Shown here: piece after piece, positions 8,839 through 17,549 of the stretch | Layout: every line of letters begins with the position of its first letter | How positions within the stretch are numbered: the stretch's first letter is position 1 | Assembly (NCBI GenBank): GCA_035492455.1 | Contig: DATJJE010000016.1 | Coordinates: 106,355-170,354, forward strand | Direction of reading: 5' to 3' | DNA: 64,000 nt | DNA from: Gp6-AA40 sp035492455 | GTDB lineage: Bacteria; Acidobacteriota; Vicinamibacteria; Vicinamibacterales; UBA2999 | Translations under genes and position numbers: made by a program | The notes under the pieces: model-generated | What the model was told of the DNA's origin: nothing | The model's database searches: none | The model's input: only the letters and a program-made list of their open reading frames with translations

Positions 8839-9279
8839 ATGCGGTGTGCGGCCCTGTTCCTTCTTCTAGCGTCGCTCTGCGCTGCGTGCGGCGACGACAA
8901 TCCGACGACGCCCTCCTCCACGACCTCGAGCCGCGTCACCGAGCGGTTTGACGACATCCTCAACGTCCGCGAGTCGAAGTTCCAGGCGTTTTCTGTCGGC
9001 GGGAACGGCACCACTTCCATCAACCTCGCCAGCCTGTCACCAGTGAATCGCGCCGGCGTAATCGACGCCACGATGGAAATCGGCTGGGGAAAGACCATCA
9101 AGGCTGACGATGGAACCGTGATTGGATGCGACCTGGCGAAGGTGATGCAGACCACGCCGGCACTCTCGGCGCAGATGAACGACACGCTGTCGCCGTCATC
9201 GGACTACTGCGCGAACATTGCCGACGTCGGCGGCCTCCGCGAGTCCGCGAACTTTTCGATTCGGATTACACACCCATGA
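8839..9279 (+). CDS. Putative lipoprotein, first of a tandem pair
   Basis: A 146-residue exported protein of unknown function. It has a short hydrophobic leader with a lipobox-like SLCAAC, then a Thr/Ser/Pro linker (DDNPTTPSSTT) and a small beta-rich domain ending SIRITHP. The following gene has the same architecture and a matching end (ALKIDHP), so the two are tandem paralogs. The core resembles small beta-sandwich domains such as PPC, but this is only a structural guess. The ATG at 8839 is preferred over a TTG two codons earlier. Its stop overlaps the next start (ATGA), and the next stop overlaps the PLP enzyme start, so the three form one operon. Confidence 0.7.
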   Translation: MRCAALFLLLASLCAACGDDNPTTPSSTTSSRVTERFDDILNVRESKFQAFSVGGNGTTSINLASLSPVNRAGVIDATMEIGWGKTIKADDGTVIGCDLAKVMQTTPALSAQMNDTLSPSSDYCANIADVGGLRESANFSIRITHP

Positions 9280-9695
9280 AGCGGCCGGGATTCGCGATGC
9301 GGGGTTCGGGATTCGCCGTTGTCGCCGCTCTCGCCGTCAGTGCGTGTGGCGGTAACAACGCGCCGACAACGCCCAGCAACACCTCGACGACGATGAGCGA
9401 AACGTGGTCCAGCACGGTGGCGCCCGGCGGACAGAGCACGCGGTCGTTTACGGTAAACGCGTCGGGCACGATCAACGTGACGTTGACGGCTGCCGGTGCA
9501 ACGCTCGGCGTGGGTGTCGGGCTGCCGCGCGTCAGCGGCGGCGGCTGCCGGCTTGGCGTCACGGTCAACGCATCAGCCGGGACGACGCCCCAGATCAGTG
9601 CCGCGGCCGATGCGGGACAGTACTGTGTGCAGGTCTACGACCTGGGCACGTTGAGCGATCCCGTCGGGTTTGCGCTGAAGATCGATCACCCGTGA
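9276..9695 (+). CDS. Putative lipoprotein, second of a tandem pair
   Basis: A 139-residue exported protein with lipobox-like AVSACGG, a Thr/Ser/Pro linker and a beta-rich domain with two cysteines (GGCRLG and QYCVQVYD) that could form a disulfide. The pattern GGQSTRSFTVNASGTINVTL is reminiscent of PPC-like beta sandwiches. The leader (MKRPGFAMRGSGFAVV) is encoded by heptamer repeat DNA (9288-9322). It starts inside the stop of the preceding paralog (ATGA), and its own stop overlaps the GTG start of the PLP enzyme. No function is assigned. Confidence 0.75.
   Translation: MKRPGFAMRGSGFAVVAALAVSACGGNNAPTTPSNTSTTMSETWSSTVAPGGQSTRSFTVNASGTINVTLTAAGATLGVGVGLPRVSGGGCRLGVTVNASAGTTPQISAAADAGQYCVQVYDLGTLSDPVGFALKIDHP
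9288..9322 (+). repeat. GGGATTC heptamer tandem repeat in a signal-sequence region
   Basis: Units GGGATTC, GCGATGC, GGGGTTC, GGGATTC and GCCGTTG can be read in register. They encode the amino end of the second lipoprotein. The same unit occurs as GAATCCC in lhr at 932-966. Confidence 0.6.
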
Positions 9696-11158
9696 TCGAC
9701 ACTTACGAACAGTTTCTCTCGGCCTTTCCTGACTACGCGGCTACGCGCGCGATTGACGCGCTTCGCGAACGCGAATACCGCCGCCTCGATGATCAGCACC
9801 ACGTCTACCTCGATTACACAGGCGGAAGCCTCCATGCCGAATCGCAGGTGCTGGAGCACGCAAAGCTCCTGAACGAGCACATCTTCGGCAACCCGCATTC
9901 CGCGAGCCCGTCATCGCATGCGATGACGGGGCTGGTCGAGCAGGCACGCCAGGCCGTGCTCGACTGGTTCAACGCACCGCGTGACGAGTACGCGGCTGTG
10001 TTCACGCTGAATGCGACAGGGGCATTGAAGCTGGTTGGCGAGGCGTATCCGTTCAGCCAGGGCGCGGGGCTGCTGCTCAGTACCGACAATCACAACTCGG
10101 TGAACGGCATTCGTGAGTTCGCACGCGCGAAAGGAGCGCCGGTCGAGTACGCGCCGCTGACCGTGCCCGACCTGCGCCTCGACCGCGGTCGGCTCGATGC
10201 GATGCTCGCCGCGCCGTCAACAGGACCGGGCCTGTTTGCCTTTCCGGCGCAGTCGAATTTCACGGGCGTCAAGCATCCACTCGATTTGATTGACTTGGCG
10301 CATGTGCGCGGATGGGACGTGCTCCTCGACGCCGCCGCTTACGTGGCGACCAACAGGCTCGATCTTTCGGAGACGAAGCCGGATTTCGTCAGCGTCTCGT
10401 TCTACAAGATGTTTGGCTACCCGACAGGCGTCGGCTGCCTGCTGGCGCGCAGCAGGACGCTGGCAACGATGCAGCGGCCCTGGTTTGCCGGCGGTACCGT
10501 CAACTTCGCAACGGTGAGCGGCCGCGCCTGCATCCTGTCGTCGGGGGAGGCGGGCTTCGAGGACGGGACGTTGAACTACCTTGCCATCCCCGCCGTCGAG
10601 ATCGGCCTCCGTCATCTTCAGGCGGTCGGAGTGAACACGATCAATACGCGGATCCGCTGCCTGACCGACTGGATGCTGCAGCGGCTCGTCGAGCTGCAGC
10701 ACAGCAATGGGCATCACATGGTGCGCATCTACGGTCCGATCACAACGGACGCGCGGGGCGGCACAATCACGCTGAACTTCTACGACCCTGAGGGACATCT
10801 GCTCGACTACCGGCGTGTCGAGGAGATGGCGGGGGGCCAGGGGATCTCGCTGCGCACCGGCTGCTTCTGCAATCCGGGCGCGGGTGAAACGGCGGAAGGG
10901 ATCACTGAAGAAGATGTCCGCGCCGCGCTGGCGCTCGACCCGCAGAACATGAACCTGACGCGCTTTCTCGATCTGGTGACGAGCCGCGGCGGCAAAAGTG
11001 CCGGCGCGATTCGTGTGTCGCTCGGGCTGGCGAGCAACTTCGCCGACGCGCATCGTTTCATCGAGTTCGCGGGCACCCTGCGCGACCAGACACGTCTCGC
11101 GATCGGCAGCATCACGTGCGACATCGAGGCGGGCAGGATTATCAGAGACGGTTCGTAG
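9692..11158 (+). CDS. MoCo-sulfurase-like class V aminotransferase (PLP)
   Basis: A 488-residue PLP enzyme of the NifS / molybdenum-cofactor sulfurase branch. Signs are YLDYTGGSL and FGNPHSASPSS near the amino end, the PLP lysine in SFYKMFGYPTGVG (Lys239), and the late RTGCFCNPGA segment whose cysteine is the expected persulfide carrier. MoCo sulfurases convert the oxo-form of molybdenum cofactor to the sulfido-form; related proteins move sulfur elsewhere. The MOSC domain of the eukaryotic enzyme is absent. The GTG start at 9692 overlaps the stop of the preceding lipoprotein (GTGA). Cotranscription with two lipoproteins is unusual, and no molybdenum enzyme is nearby, so the acceptor is unknown. 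Confidence 0.82.
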   Translation: MIDTYEQFLSAFPDYAATRAIDALREREYRRLDDQHHVYLDYTGGSLHAESQVLEHAKLLNEHIFGNPHSASPSSHAMTGLVEQARQAVLDWFNAPRDEYAAVFTLNATGALKLVGEAYPFSQGAGLLLSTDNHNSVNGIREFARAKGAPVEYAPLTVPDLRLDRGRLDAMLAAPSTGPGLFAFPAQSNFTGVKHPLDLIDLAHVRGWDVLLDAAAYVATNRLDLSETKPDFVSVSFYKMFGYPTGVGCLLARSRTLATMQRPWFAGGTVNFATVSGRACILSSGEAGFEDGTLNYLAIPAVEIGLRHLQAVGVNTINTRIRCLTDWMLQRLVELQHSNGHHMVRIYGPITTDARGGTITLNFYDPEGHLLDYRRVEEMAGGQGISLRTGCFCNPGAGETAEGITEEDVRAALALDPQNMNLTRFLDLVTSRGGKSAGAIRVSLGLASNFADAHRFIEFAGTLRDQTRLAIGSITCDIEAGRIIRDGS

Positions 11159-11223
11159 GTTCGGCGGTTGTTGGGTTCGGCATAGAACAAGCATGCAAGG
11201 GGCCTCTGGTATGGAGGGTATGC

Positions 11224-11427
11224 ATGGCTAAGTACGGGAAGAAAGCCGGGGAGAAGGTCGAGCGCGCGATGCACGAGCGCAAGCGCGGCACGCTCAAGAG
11301 CGGCCGCTCCGGGCGCAAGGTGAAGAGCCGGAAGCAGGCGATCGCCATCGGTCTCTCCGAGGCGCGCCGGTCCGGCGCGAAGGTTCCGAAGAAGAAGGGG
11401 TCCCGCAAGTCCTCCAAAAAACGATAG
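11224..11427 (+). CDS. DUF6496 small basic protein
   Basis: A 67-residue, very basic protein (MAKYGKKAGEKVERAMHE, then SGRSGRKVKSRKQAIAIGLS) matching the DUF6496 family. A strong ribosome binding site, GGAGG, lies 6-7 bases before the ATG. Family members are short and of unknown function, often found in genomes with plant-like or nucleoid-type basic proteins; binding to nucleic acid is a guess from charge. Followed directly by a palindromic repeat that may act as a terminator. Confidence 0.8.
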   Translation: MAKYGKKAGEKVERAMHERKRGTLKSGRSGRKVKSRKQAIAIGLSEARRSGAKVPKKKGSRKSSKKR

Positions 11428-11456
11428 TGTAGGGGCGGGTCTTCAGACCCGCCCAA
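11428..11456 (+). repeat. TGTAGGG-family palindrome between genes
   Basis: TGTAGG precedes a near-perfect hairpin (11433-11454) with arms GGGCGGGTCT and AGACCCGCCC and a 2-base loop. It fills the gap between the DUF6496 gene and the GTG start of the S9 peptidase. It has no U-tract, so it is better called a REP-like repeat than an intrinsic terminator, although it could attenuate transcription. Confidence 0.85.
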
Positions 11457-11462
11457 TCCGCC

Positions 11463-13418
11463 GTGACCGACGTCGCTCCGTTTGGCACCTGGAAATCCCC
11501 GATTACCGCACAAACCGTCGCCGCCCAGGGTCTCCGCCTTGGCTTTCCCGCTCTCGATGGCGACGACATCTACTGGCTTGAAGGTCGGCCGCAGGAGGGC
11601 GGGCGCAACGTTCTCGTCAAACGAAGCCTCGACGGCGCCATCACCGACGTTACGCCGCGCGACCACAACGTCCGGACACGCGTGCACGAGTACGGCGGCG
11701 GTGCTTACGTCGTTTCGAAGTCTTTCATCTACTACTCGAACTTCGCCGATCAGCGCCTGTACCGCATCATCGGGTCGGGGACGCCGCAGCCGATCACGCC
11801 GGAAGGCAAGTGGTTCTATGCGGACGCAACGATCGACGAACATCGGCAGCGCCTCATCTGCGTGCGAGAGGATCACTCGAGAGACGGTCACGAGCCGCGG
11901 ACGACGCTTGTGTCGATCCGGGTTGACGGCGATTCCGACCCCGGCGAGGTGATCGCGGATGGGTACGACTTCTATTCAACGCCGCGCCTGAGTCTCGACG
12001 GCACGCGGCTGGCCTGGCTCTCGTGGCGCCATCCACAAATGCCGTGGGACGGCACAGAGCTGTGGGTTGCGCGAGTGACCGGCGCCGGTACGCTCGAAGA
12101 GCCGGAGCTGATCGCTGGCGGACCGCATGAGTCCATCTTTCAACCAGGTTGGGGACCCGACGGCCTGCTGTACTTCGCGAGCGATCGCACCGGCTGGTGG
12201 TCGCTGTACCGCAGCGACGTTGCGAGCGTCGCGCCGACGGTTCGTCCGCTGTTGTGGCAGTCGCTTGAGGAGGCGGAGTTCGGTCGACCGCAATGGTTGT
12301 TCGGATGGGCGACCTGGGCGTTCGCCGATGACCGGCACATGGCGGTCACCTACGCGCGACGCGGTCGCTGGTCACTGGCCACCATCGACCTCGAGACGGG
12401 AACGCTGACTGACGTGCCGACGGATCTCGAGCCGCTCGAGTGGCTGGCGGCGACGCCCACGCACGCCGTCTACGTCGCCGCGTCACCCGATACGCCATCG
12501 ACTGTTGCGAAGACTAATCTGGCGACGGGTGGAACGGAGATGATCCGCTCTTCGTCCACCCTGGAGCTGAATCGTCGTCATATTTCGGTCCCCGAGGCGA
12601 TTGAGTTTCCGACCGAGGGCGGCCTCACCGCGCATGCGTTCTACTACCCGCCGCGCAACGCCGACTACATGGCGCTTCCGTCGGACCGCCCGCCGCTCAT
12701 CGTCATCAGCCACGGCGGGCCGACCACGCAGACGAAGGCCGTCCTCGATCTCGGCGTGCAGTACTGGACGAATCGGGGTTTTGCGGTCGTTGACGTGAAC
12801 TACGGCGGCAGCTCCGGCTACGGGCGCGAGTACCGCGAACGGTTGAACTGGCAGTGGGGCATCGTGGATGTCGACGACAACATCAACGCGGCGAGGTATC
12901 TGGTCGAGGAAGGCAAAGCGGATCCAGATCGGTTGATCATTCGTGGCGGAAGTGCCGGCGGCTATACGACGCTGGCGGCGCTTGCGTTTCATCCGGATGT
13001 ATTCGCCGCCGGCGCGAGTTACTACGGCGTGAGCGACGTCGAGGCGCTCGCCAAGGACACGCACAAGTTCGAATCGCGGTATCTCGACACGATGATCGGC
13101 CCGTACCCGGAGATGAAGGATCTTTACCGGGAACGTTCGCCCATTCATTTCATCGAGCGCCTGTCGTGCGCCCTGATTCTGTTTCAGGGGCTCGAAGACA
13201 AGGTCGTCCCGCCGGATCAATCCGAGCGGATGGCGGAGGCGGTTCGCGGCAAAGGCCTGCCCATTGCCTACATCGCGTTCGAGGGCGAGCAGCACGGCTT
13301 CCGCAAAGCCGACACGATCATTCGCTGTCTCGAGGCGGAGCTGTATTTCTACGGCGCGATATTCCGCTTCACGCCGGCGGACACGCTTCCGCTGATCTAC
13401 ATCGAGAATCTGCGTTAG
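11463..13418 (+). CDS. S9 family peptidase (acylaminoacyl peptidase / DPP-like)
   Basis: A 651-residue serine peptidase with an amino-terminal beta-propeller (about 1-390) and a carboxy alpha/beta-hydrolase domain. The catalytic triad is visible: nucleophile in GGSAGG (Ser497), acid in GLEDKVVP (Asp579) and base in GEQHGF (His611). The prolyl-oligopeptidase family cleaves short peptides or acyl-amino acids. No signal peptide is seen, so it is probably cytoplasmic. The GTG at 11463 directly follows a palindromic repeat with no obvious Shine-Dalgarno; a later start is possible but would cut into the propeller. It ends 12 bases before the next gene. Confidence 0.92.
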   Translation: MTDVAPFGTWKSPITAQTVAAQGLRLGFPALDGDDIYWLEGRPQEGGRNVLVKRSLDGAITDVTPRDHNVRTRVHEYGGGAYVVSKSFIYYSNFADQRLYRIIGSGTPQPITPEGKWFYADATIDEHRQRLICVREDHSRDGHEPRTTLVSIRVDGDSDPGEVIADGYDFYSTPRLSLDGTRLAWLSWRHPQMPWDGTELWVARVTGAGTLEEPELIAGGPHESIFQPGWGPDGLLYFASDRTGWWSLYRSDVASVAPTVRPLLWQSLEEAEFGRPQWLFGWATWAFADDRHMAVTYARRGRWSLATIDLETGTLTDVPTDLEPLEWLAATPTHAVYVAASPDTPSTVAKTNLATGGTEMIRSSSTLELNRRHISVPEAIEFPTEGGLTAHAFYYPPRNADYMALPSDRPPLIVISHGGPTTQTKAVLDLGVQYWTNRGFAVVDVNYGGSSGYGREYRERLNWQWGIVDVDDNINAARYLVEEGKADPDRLIIRGGSAGGYTTLAALAFHPDVFAAGASYYGVSDVEALAKDTHKFESRYLDTMIGPYPEMKDLYRERSPIHFIERLSCALILFQGLEDKVVPPDQSERMAEAVRGKGLPIAYIAFEGEQHGFRKADTIIRCLEAELYFYGAIFRFTPADTLPLIYIENLR

Positions 13419-13430
13419 GATTGGCGCGGC

Positions 13431-14621
13431 ATGGCGACTGTCGCTCCCGCGTACGCGCCTCGCGCGGTCGCCACCGGCCGTTCGCGTCTCGATTCGATCG
13501 ACCTGCTGCGCGGCATCGTGATGGTCGTGATGGTGATCGACCACACCCGCGATTTTGTGCACGGTCCGGCGCTCCGCTACGACCCCACCGACTTGGCGCG
13601 AACGTCGGCCGCCATCTTCATGACGCGGTGGATCACACATTTCTGCGCGCCGGTCTTTGTGTTCCTCGCAGGCGTCGGCGCCTATCTGCAGCGCATGCGC
13701 GGGAAGACGACCGGTGAGTTGTCCACTTTCCTGTTAACACGCGGTCTGTGGCTGCTCTTCGTCGAACTGGTGGTTCTGCACGCCCTTATCTGGTTCAACC
13801 TGGATTTCAGCTTTATCGGCCCGCTGCAGGTGATCTGGGCAATCGGCTGGTCGATGATCGTGCTCGCCGCGCTCGTGTATCTGCCGCTTCCCGCGATCGC
13901 CGCCATCGGCATCGGCATGATCGCGTTCCACAACATACTTGACGGCGTGACGAGTCAGGCACCGCTGTGGCTCGTGCTGCATCGAGCGGCGTTCGTGATG
14001 GCGGGCAGTTCGCTTGTCTGGGTGCAGTATCCGCTGGTGCCGTGGATCGGCGTCATGGCAGCCGGCTATGCCTTCGGCTCGGTTTACACATTCGATACGG
14101 ATCGCCGCGTTCGCATCGTCCTTCGCACCGGCCTGGCGCTGAGCGCAGCGTTCATCGTCATCCGGGCTAGCAACGTCTACGGCGATCCTTCGCGGTGGTC
14201 AATACAGTCGACGCCATTGTTTACGGCCTTTTCGTTCATCAACACGACGAAGTATCCGCCGTCGCTGCTGTATCTGCTGATGACGCTCGGCCCGGCGTTG
14301 ATTGCCCTGGCGTGGTTCGAAGCACGGTCTATCTCGTTCGGGCCGCTCGTCACGTTCGGCCGCGTGCCGTTGTTCTTCTATTTGTGGCAGTGGGTGCTTG
14401 CCCACACTGCGGCGATCCTTGCCAACATCGCTGCAGGAAAGCCGTTCGCCTACCTGCTGCTGATGCCGCCCGCGTTTTTCAACGTGCCGTGGGGCACCGG
14501 CTTTCATCTGTGGACCGTATACCTCTGTTGGGCTTGCATCATCGCGGTCGAGTATCCGCTCTGCGTGTGGTTTGCGGGCGTAAAGCGGCGGCGGCGCGAT
14601 TGGTGGTTAAGCTATCTGTAA
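13431..14621 (+). CDS. HGSNAT-like (DUF1624) membrane protein
   Basis: A 396-residue polytopic membrane protein with about ten hydrophobic segments. The amino end LDSIDLLRGIVMVVMVIDHTRDF is split over the first helix and is the signature of the heparan-alpha-glucosaminide N-acetyltransferase catalytic family (DUF1624); the conserved His of DHTRDF is the expected acyl-carrying residue. Bacterial members are thought to acetylate sugars across the membrane using cytosolic acetyl-CoA; no substrate is suggested here. It starts 12 bases after the S9 peptidase gene and ends 10 bases before the M61 gene, in one direction. Confidence 0.87.
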   Translation: MATVAPAYAPRAVATGRSRLDSIDLLRGIVMVVMVIDHTRDFVHGPALRYDPTDLARTSAAIFMTRWITHFCAPVFVFLAGVGAYLQRMRGKTTGELSTFLLTRGLWLLFVELVVLHALIWFNLDFSFIGPLQVIWAIGWSMIVLAALVYLPLPAIAAIGIGMIAFHNILDGVTSQAPLWLVLHRAAFVMAGSSLVWVQYPLVPWIGVMAAGYAFGSVYTFDTDRRVRIVLRTGLALSAAFIVIRASNVYGDPSRWSIQSTPLFTAFSFINTTKYPPSLLYLLMTLGPALIALAWFEARSISFGPLVTFGRVPLFFYLWQWVLAHTAAILANIAAGKPFAYLLLMPPAFFNVPWGTGFHLWTVYLCWACIIAVEYPLCVWFAGVKRRRRDWWLSYL

Positions 14622-14631
14622 GGCATTCGCA

Positions 14632-16506
14632 ATGAAACGATTCACGCTTGCTCTGCTCCTTACTCTGTGTGCGCTGGCATCGCCTCACGCGCAGGCACCA
14701 GCGCAGTCGCGTGTGACCGGAACGATCACGCTGACACTCGATGCGCGCGAGACGCCGCGCAAGCTGCTGCACGCGCGCGAAACGCTGACCGTTACGTCGG
14801 GCGCGCTGACGCTCGTCTATCCGAAGTGGCTGCCGGGCGAACACGCGCCCGACGGTGCCATCGACGATCTCGTCGGCCTGAAGTTCACTGCCGGCGGCAA
14901 AACGGTCCCGTGGCGGCGGGATACGGTCGATCAGTTCGCGTTTCACCTGACGGTTCCAGAAGGCGTCACAACGCTTGATGTGTCACTCGATTTTCTGTCC
15001 GCGATTGGGCAGGGCGGCTTCAGCTCCGCGTCCTCCGAAACTGCGCATCTGGGCATCTACTCATGGAATCAGGTCCTGCTCTATCCGCAGGGTGCGCGTA
15101 CCGACGACGTCATGTTCCGCGCGAGCATGCAGCTCCCCGCGGGGTGGAAGTCGGGCACGTCGCTGCAGATTGCGAAGCAGAACGGCGACACCACGGAATA
15201 CGCGCCCGTGTCGCTGACGACGCTCGTCGACTCGCCCGTCATCGCGGGCCAGTACCTCCGCGAAGTGCCGCTCGACCCGTCGTCGTCGCGCAAGGTCTAC
15301 GCGGACCTTGTCGGCGACACGGCGAATTCGATCGACATTCCCGCGGACCTGACGGAGAAGTGGAAGCGGCTGGTGCGGGAGGCCGATGCGATGTTCGGCG
15401 CACGACATTACAACGAGTACCACTTCCTGCTCACGCTCAGCGATCGCGTCGCCCACTTCGGCCTCGAGCATCACCAGTCGAACGATTCACGGGTCCCGGA
15501 GAACTCGTTAACGCAGCAGAACTCGATTGGTGTCGTCGCGCACGAATACGTCCACTCATGGAACGGTAAGTACCGCCGTCCGGCGGGTCTGGCCACACCC
15601 GATTTTCAGCAGCCGATGGTCGGCGAGCTCCTGTGGGTGTACGAAGGACTGACGCAGTATCTTGGCTACGTGCTCGCGGAGCGCAGCGGCATCTGGAGCG
15701 AGTCGTACTACAAGGAGCGGCTTGCGCAGATTGCCGCGTACCTCGACAACGAGCCGGGCCGTGAATGGCGTCCGCTTGCCGACACTGCCATCGCGGCGCA
15801 GTTGCTCTACTTCGCGCCAGGGCAGTGGACGACGTATCGCCGCAGCACCGACTTCTACGACGAAGGCTGGCTGATCTGGCTGGATGTCGATACCGCTATA
15901 CGCGAGCTCACACACGGCCAGAAGTCGATCGACGATTTCTGTCATCTGTTCCACGGCGGCGAAAGCAGCGCGCCAATGGTCAAGCCGTATACCGTCGACG
16001 ATGTGGTCGCGGCGCTGAATCAGGTGGCGCCGCACGACTGGAAGTCGTTCCTCTCGTCGCGCATCGAGCAGGTGACGCCGCACGCGCCGCTCGACGGCAT
16101 TACACGCGGCGGCTGGCGGCTCGTCTACAGCGACGCGAAGAACGAGTACATCAAAACGACTGACAATGAGCGCATCGACGCCATCTACTCACTCGGACTT
16201 CGCGTGCGCGCACGTGATGGCGTCGTGGGTGACGTGACGCTGAATTCTCCTGCCGGCAAAGCGGGCATCGGACCGGGCATGCAGATCCTGGCCGTCAACG
16301 GCCTGCGGTTCTCGGCCGACGTGCTGCGCAACGCCATCAAGGAATCGAAGAGCGCGTCAGGGCCGATGACGATCGAGTTCCAGAATGACGATGTGGTGAA
16401 GACGGTTTCGGTCGACTATCACGGCGGCACGAGGGAGCCGCATCTCGAACGGGATGCGAGCAAGCCCGATCTGCTCGCGCAGATTCTCACGGCGAGGGCG
16501 AAGTAG
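14632..16506 (+). CDS. M61 family metallopeptidase with PDZ domain
   Basis: A 624-residue exported zinc aminopeptidase of the glycyl-aminopeptidase (M61) family. Order: signal peptide ending PHAQA, an amino-terminal beta domain, the catalytic domain with HEYVHSW (His304, Glu305, His308), a downstream zinc-binding Glu in VYEGLTQY (Glu338), and a carboxy PDZ domain (about 530-600; GLRVRARDGVVGDV, GPGMQILAVNG). Length and architecture are standard. It precedes the small membrane protein by two bases and probably shares its transcript. The PDZ domain suggests substrate or partner recognition in the periplasm. Confidence 0.93.
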   Translation: MKRFTLALLLTLCALASPHAQAPAQSRVTGTITLTLDARETPRKLLHARETLTVTSGALTLVYPKWLPGEHAPDGAIDDLVGLKFTAGGKTVPWRRDTVDQFAFHLTVPEGVTTLDVSLDFLSAIGQGGFSSASSETAHLGIYSWNQVLLYPQGARTDDVMFRASMQLPAGWKSGTSLQIAKQNGDTTEYAPVSLTTLVDSPVIAGQYLREVPLDPSSSRKVYADLVGDTANSIDIPADLTEKWKRLVREADAMFGARHYNEYHFLLTLSDRVAHFGLEHHQSNDSRVPENSLTQQNSIGVVAHEYVHSWNGKYRRPAGLATPDFQQPMVGELLWVYEGLTQYLGYVLAERSGIWSESYYKERLAQIAAYLDNEPGREWRPLADTAIAAQLLYFAPGQWTTYRRSTDFYDEGWLIWLDVDTAIRELTHGQKSIDDFCHLFHGGESSAPMVKPYTVDDVVAALNQVAPHDWKSFLSSRIEQVTPHAPLDGITRGGWRLVYSDAKNEYIKTTDNERIDAIYSLGLRVRARDGVVGDVTLNSPAGKAGIGPGMQILAVNGLRFSADVLRNAIKESKSASGPMTIEFQNDDVVKTVSVDYHGGTREPHLERDASKPDLLAQILTARAK

Positions 16507-16508
16507 CC

Positions 16509-16970
16509 ATGTACTCGTCCGCGCTCTGGCTTCATTCGCTGCTTCGCTGGGCGGTCCTGTTGACAGGCCTGGTCGCATGGTTCCGCGCGATTGGCGGCAA
16601 GACGGCGAATCGGCCGTGGACGTCGAAAGACGATCTCTGGGGATTGATGCTGACGATCAGCGTCGATCTGCAGTTGCTCGTCGGCCTGATTCTGTACTTC
16701 GTGCTCAGTCCCATCACGAAAATCGGCCTGCGCAATTTCGCGACCGCCATGCAGATTCCGCCGGTGCGGTTCTTCACCGTCGAACACGGCATCGGCATGC
16801 TCGTCGCCATCGCGCTGGTGCACGTCGCGCGCGTCAGGATTCGCAAATCCACCGAACCGGCGCGCAAACACCGTGTCGCCATGGTGCTCTACGGGATTGC
16901 GCTGGTGATCTTCATCATCCTCGTCCCGTGGCCGGGCATGCCGATCGCGCGCCCGCTGCTGCGACCGTGA
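16509..16970 (+). CDS. Small four-helix membrane protein
   Basis: A 153-residue integral membrane protein with four predicted helices starting at MYSSALWLHSLLRW, about 50, 95 and 125. Histidines lie in LHSLLRW, VEHGIGM and LVHVARV, arranged as in a family of small cytochrome-b-like proteins common in Bacteroidetes and Acidobacteria, but heme binding is not shown by sequence alone. It starts two bases after the M61 gene, and its stop overlaps the GTG of the macro-domain gene (GTGA). Function unknown. Confidence 0.75.
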   Translation: MYSSALWLHSLLRWAVLLTGLVAWFRAIGGKTANRPWTSKDDLWGLMLTISVDLQLLVGLILYFVLSPITKIGLRNFATAMQIPPVRFFTVEHGIGMLVAIALVHVARVRIRKSTEPARKHRVAMVLYGIALVIFIILVPWPGMPIARPLLRP

Positions 16971-17539
16971 TCGAAGTCGTTCACGCCGATATCACTACTC
17001 TTGACGTCGAAGCGATCGTCAACGCCGCGAACGAGCGGATGCTCGGCGGCGGGGGCGTCGATGGCGCGATCCATCGCGCCGCGGGGATTGAGTTGTACGA
17101 GGCGTGCCTGGCGCTGCCCGAGGTGCGCCCCGATGTCCGGTGTCCCACGGGGGAAAGCCGCATCACGCCGGGATTCAATCTCGCGGCGCGCTACGTGATT
17201 CATACCGTCGGACCAGTCTGGCGCGGCGGCGGCCACGGCGAAGCGCAGCTGCTGGCGTCGTGCTACCGCACGGCGCTCGATGTGGCGCACCGACATCGGG
17301 TGCGGGCGCTCGCGTTCCCGGCGATCAGCTGCGGCGTCTACGGCTATCCGATCGACGAAGCCGCGGCGATTGCTGTTCGCGAAACGCGCGAGCGGGAAGC
17401 GCACTTCGAGCGCATTCTGCTCGTCGCCTTCGATCGCGAGGTGCACGACGTATTGAGCCGTTCGAATCGTTCGAATCGTTCGAATCGTTCGAATCGTTCG
17501 GATCGTTCGGATCGTTCGAATCGTTCGAATCGTTCCTGA
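16967..17539 (+). CDS. Macro-domain O-acetyl-ADP-ribose deacetylase-like protein
   Basis: A 190-residue macro domain protein. The ADP-ribose-binding motifs are clear: DITTLDVEAIVNAANERMLGGGGVDGAIH (in shortened form, NAANERMLGGGGVDGAIH at about 19-36), GESRITPGFNLAARYVIHTVGP and the FPAISCGVYGYP loop. Such enzymes hydrolyse O-acetyl-ADP-ribose or remove ADP-ribose from proteins. The GTG start overlaps the previous stop. The carboxy end is unusual: about 25 residues of repeated Asn-Arg-Ser encoded by a 9-base tandem repeat run to the stop, so the normal protein would end near DREVHDVL. The tail is likely an expansion, and variable between strains. Confidence 0.9.
   Translation: MIEVVHADITTLDVEAIVNAANERMLGGGGVDGAIHRAAGIELYEACLALPEVRPDVRCPTGESRITPGFNLAARYVIHTVGPVWRGGGHGEAQLLASCYRTALDVAHRHRVRALAFPAISCGVYGYPIDEAAAIAVRETREREAHFERILLVAFDREVHDVLSRSNRSNRSNRSNRSDRSDRSNRSNRS
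17461..17534 (+). repeat. TTCGAATCG nonamer tandem repeat coding an NRS tail
   Basis: About eight copies of the 9-base unit TTCGAATCG (two copies read TTCGGATCG) end exactly at the macro-domain gene's stop. Because the unit is a multiple of three, slippage adds or removes the tripeptide Asn-Arg-Ser without a frameshift. The unit is itself nearly palindromic (TTCGAA). Confidence 0.95.
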
Positions 17540-17549
17540 GGAGATAGCA

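Noticed and set aside
11433..11454. Rho-independent terminator
   Set aside because: There is a strong hairpin but no T-run, and identical hairpins occur inside genes; it is listed as a repeat instead.
12483..13640. 385-codon open frame on the minus strand
   Set aside because: It is antisense to the S9 peptidase catalytic domain and lacks any known motif.
17461..17534. CRISPR-like array
   Set aside because: The units are directly tandem with no unique spacers and are part of a coding frame.
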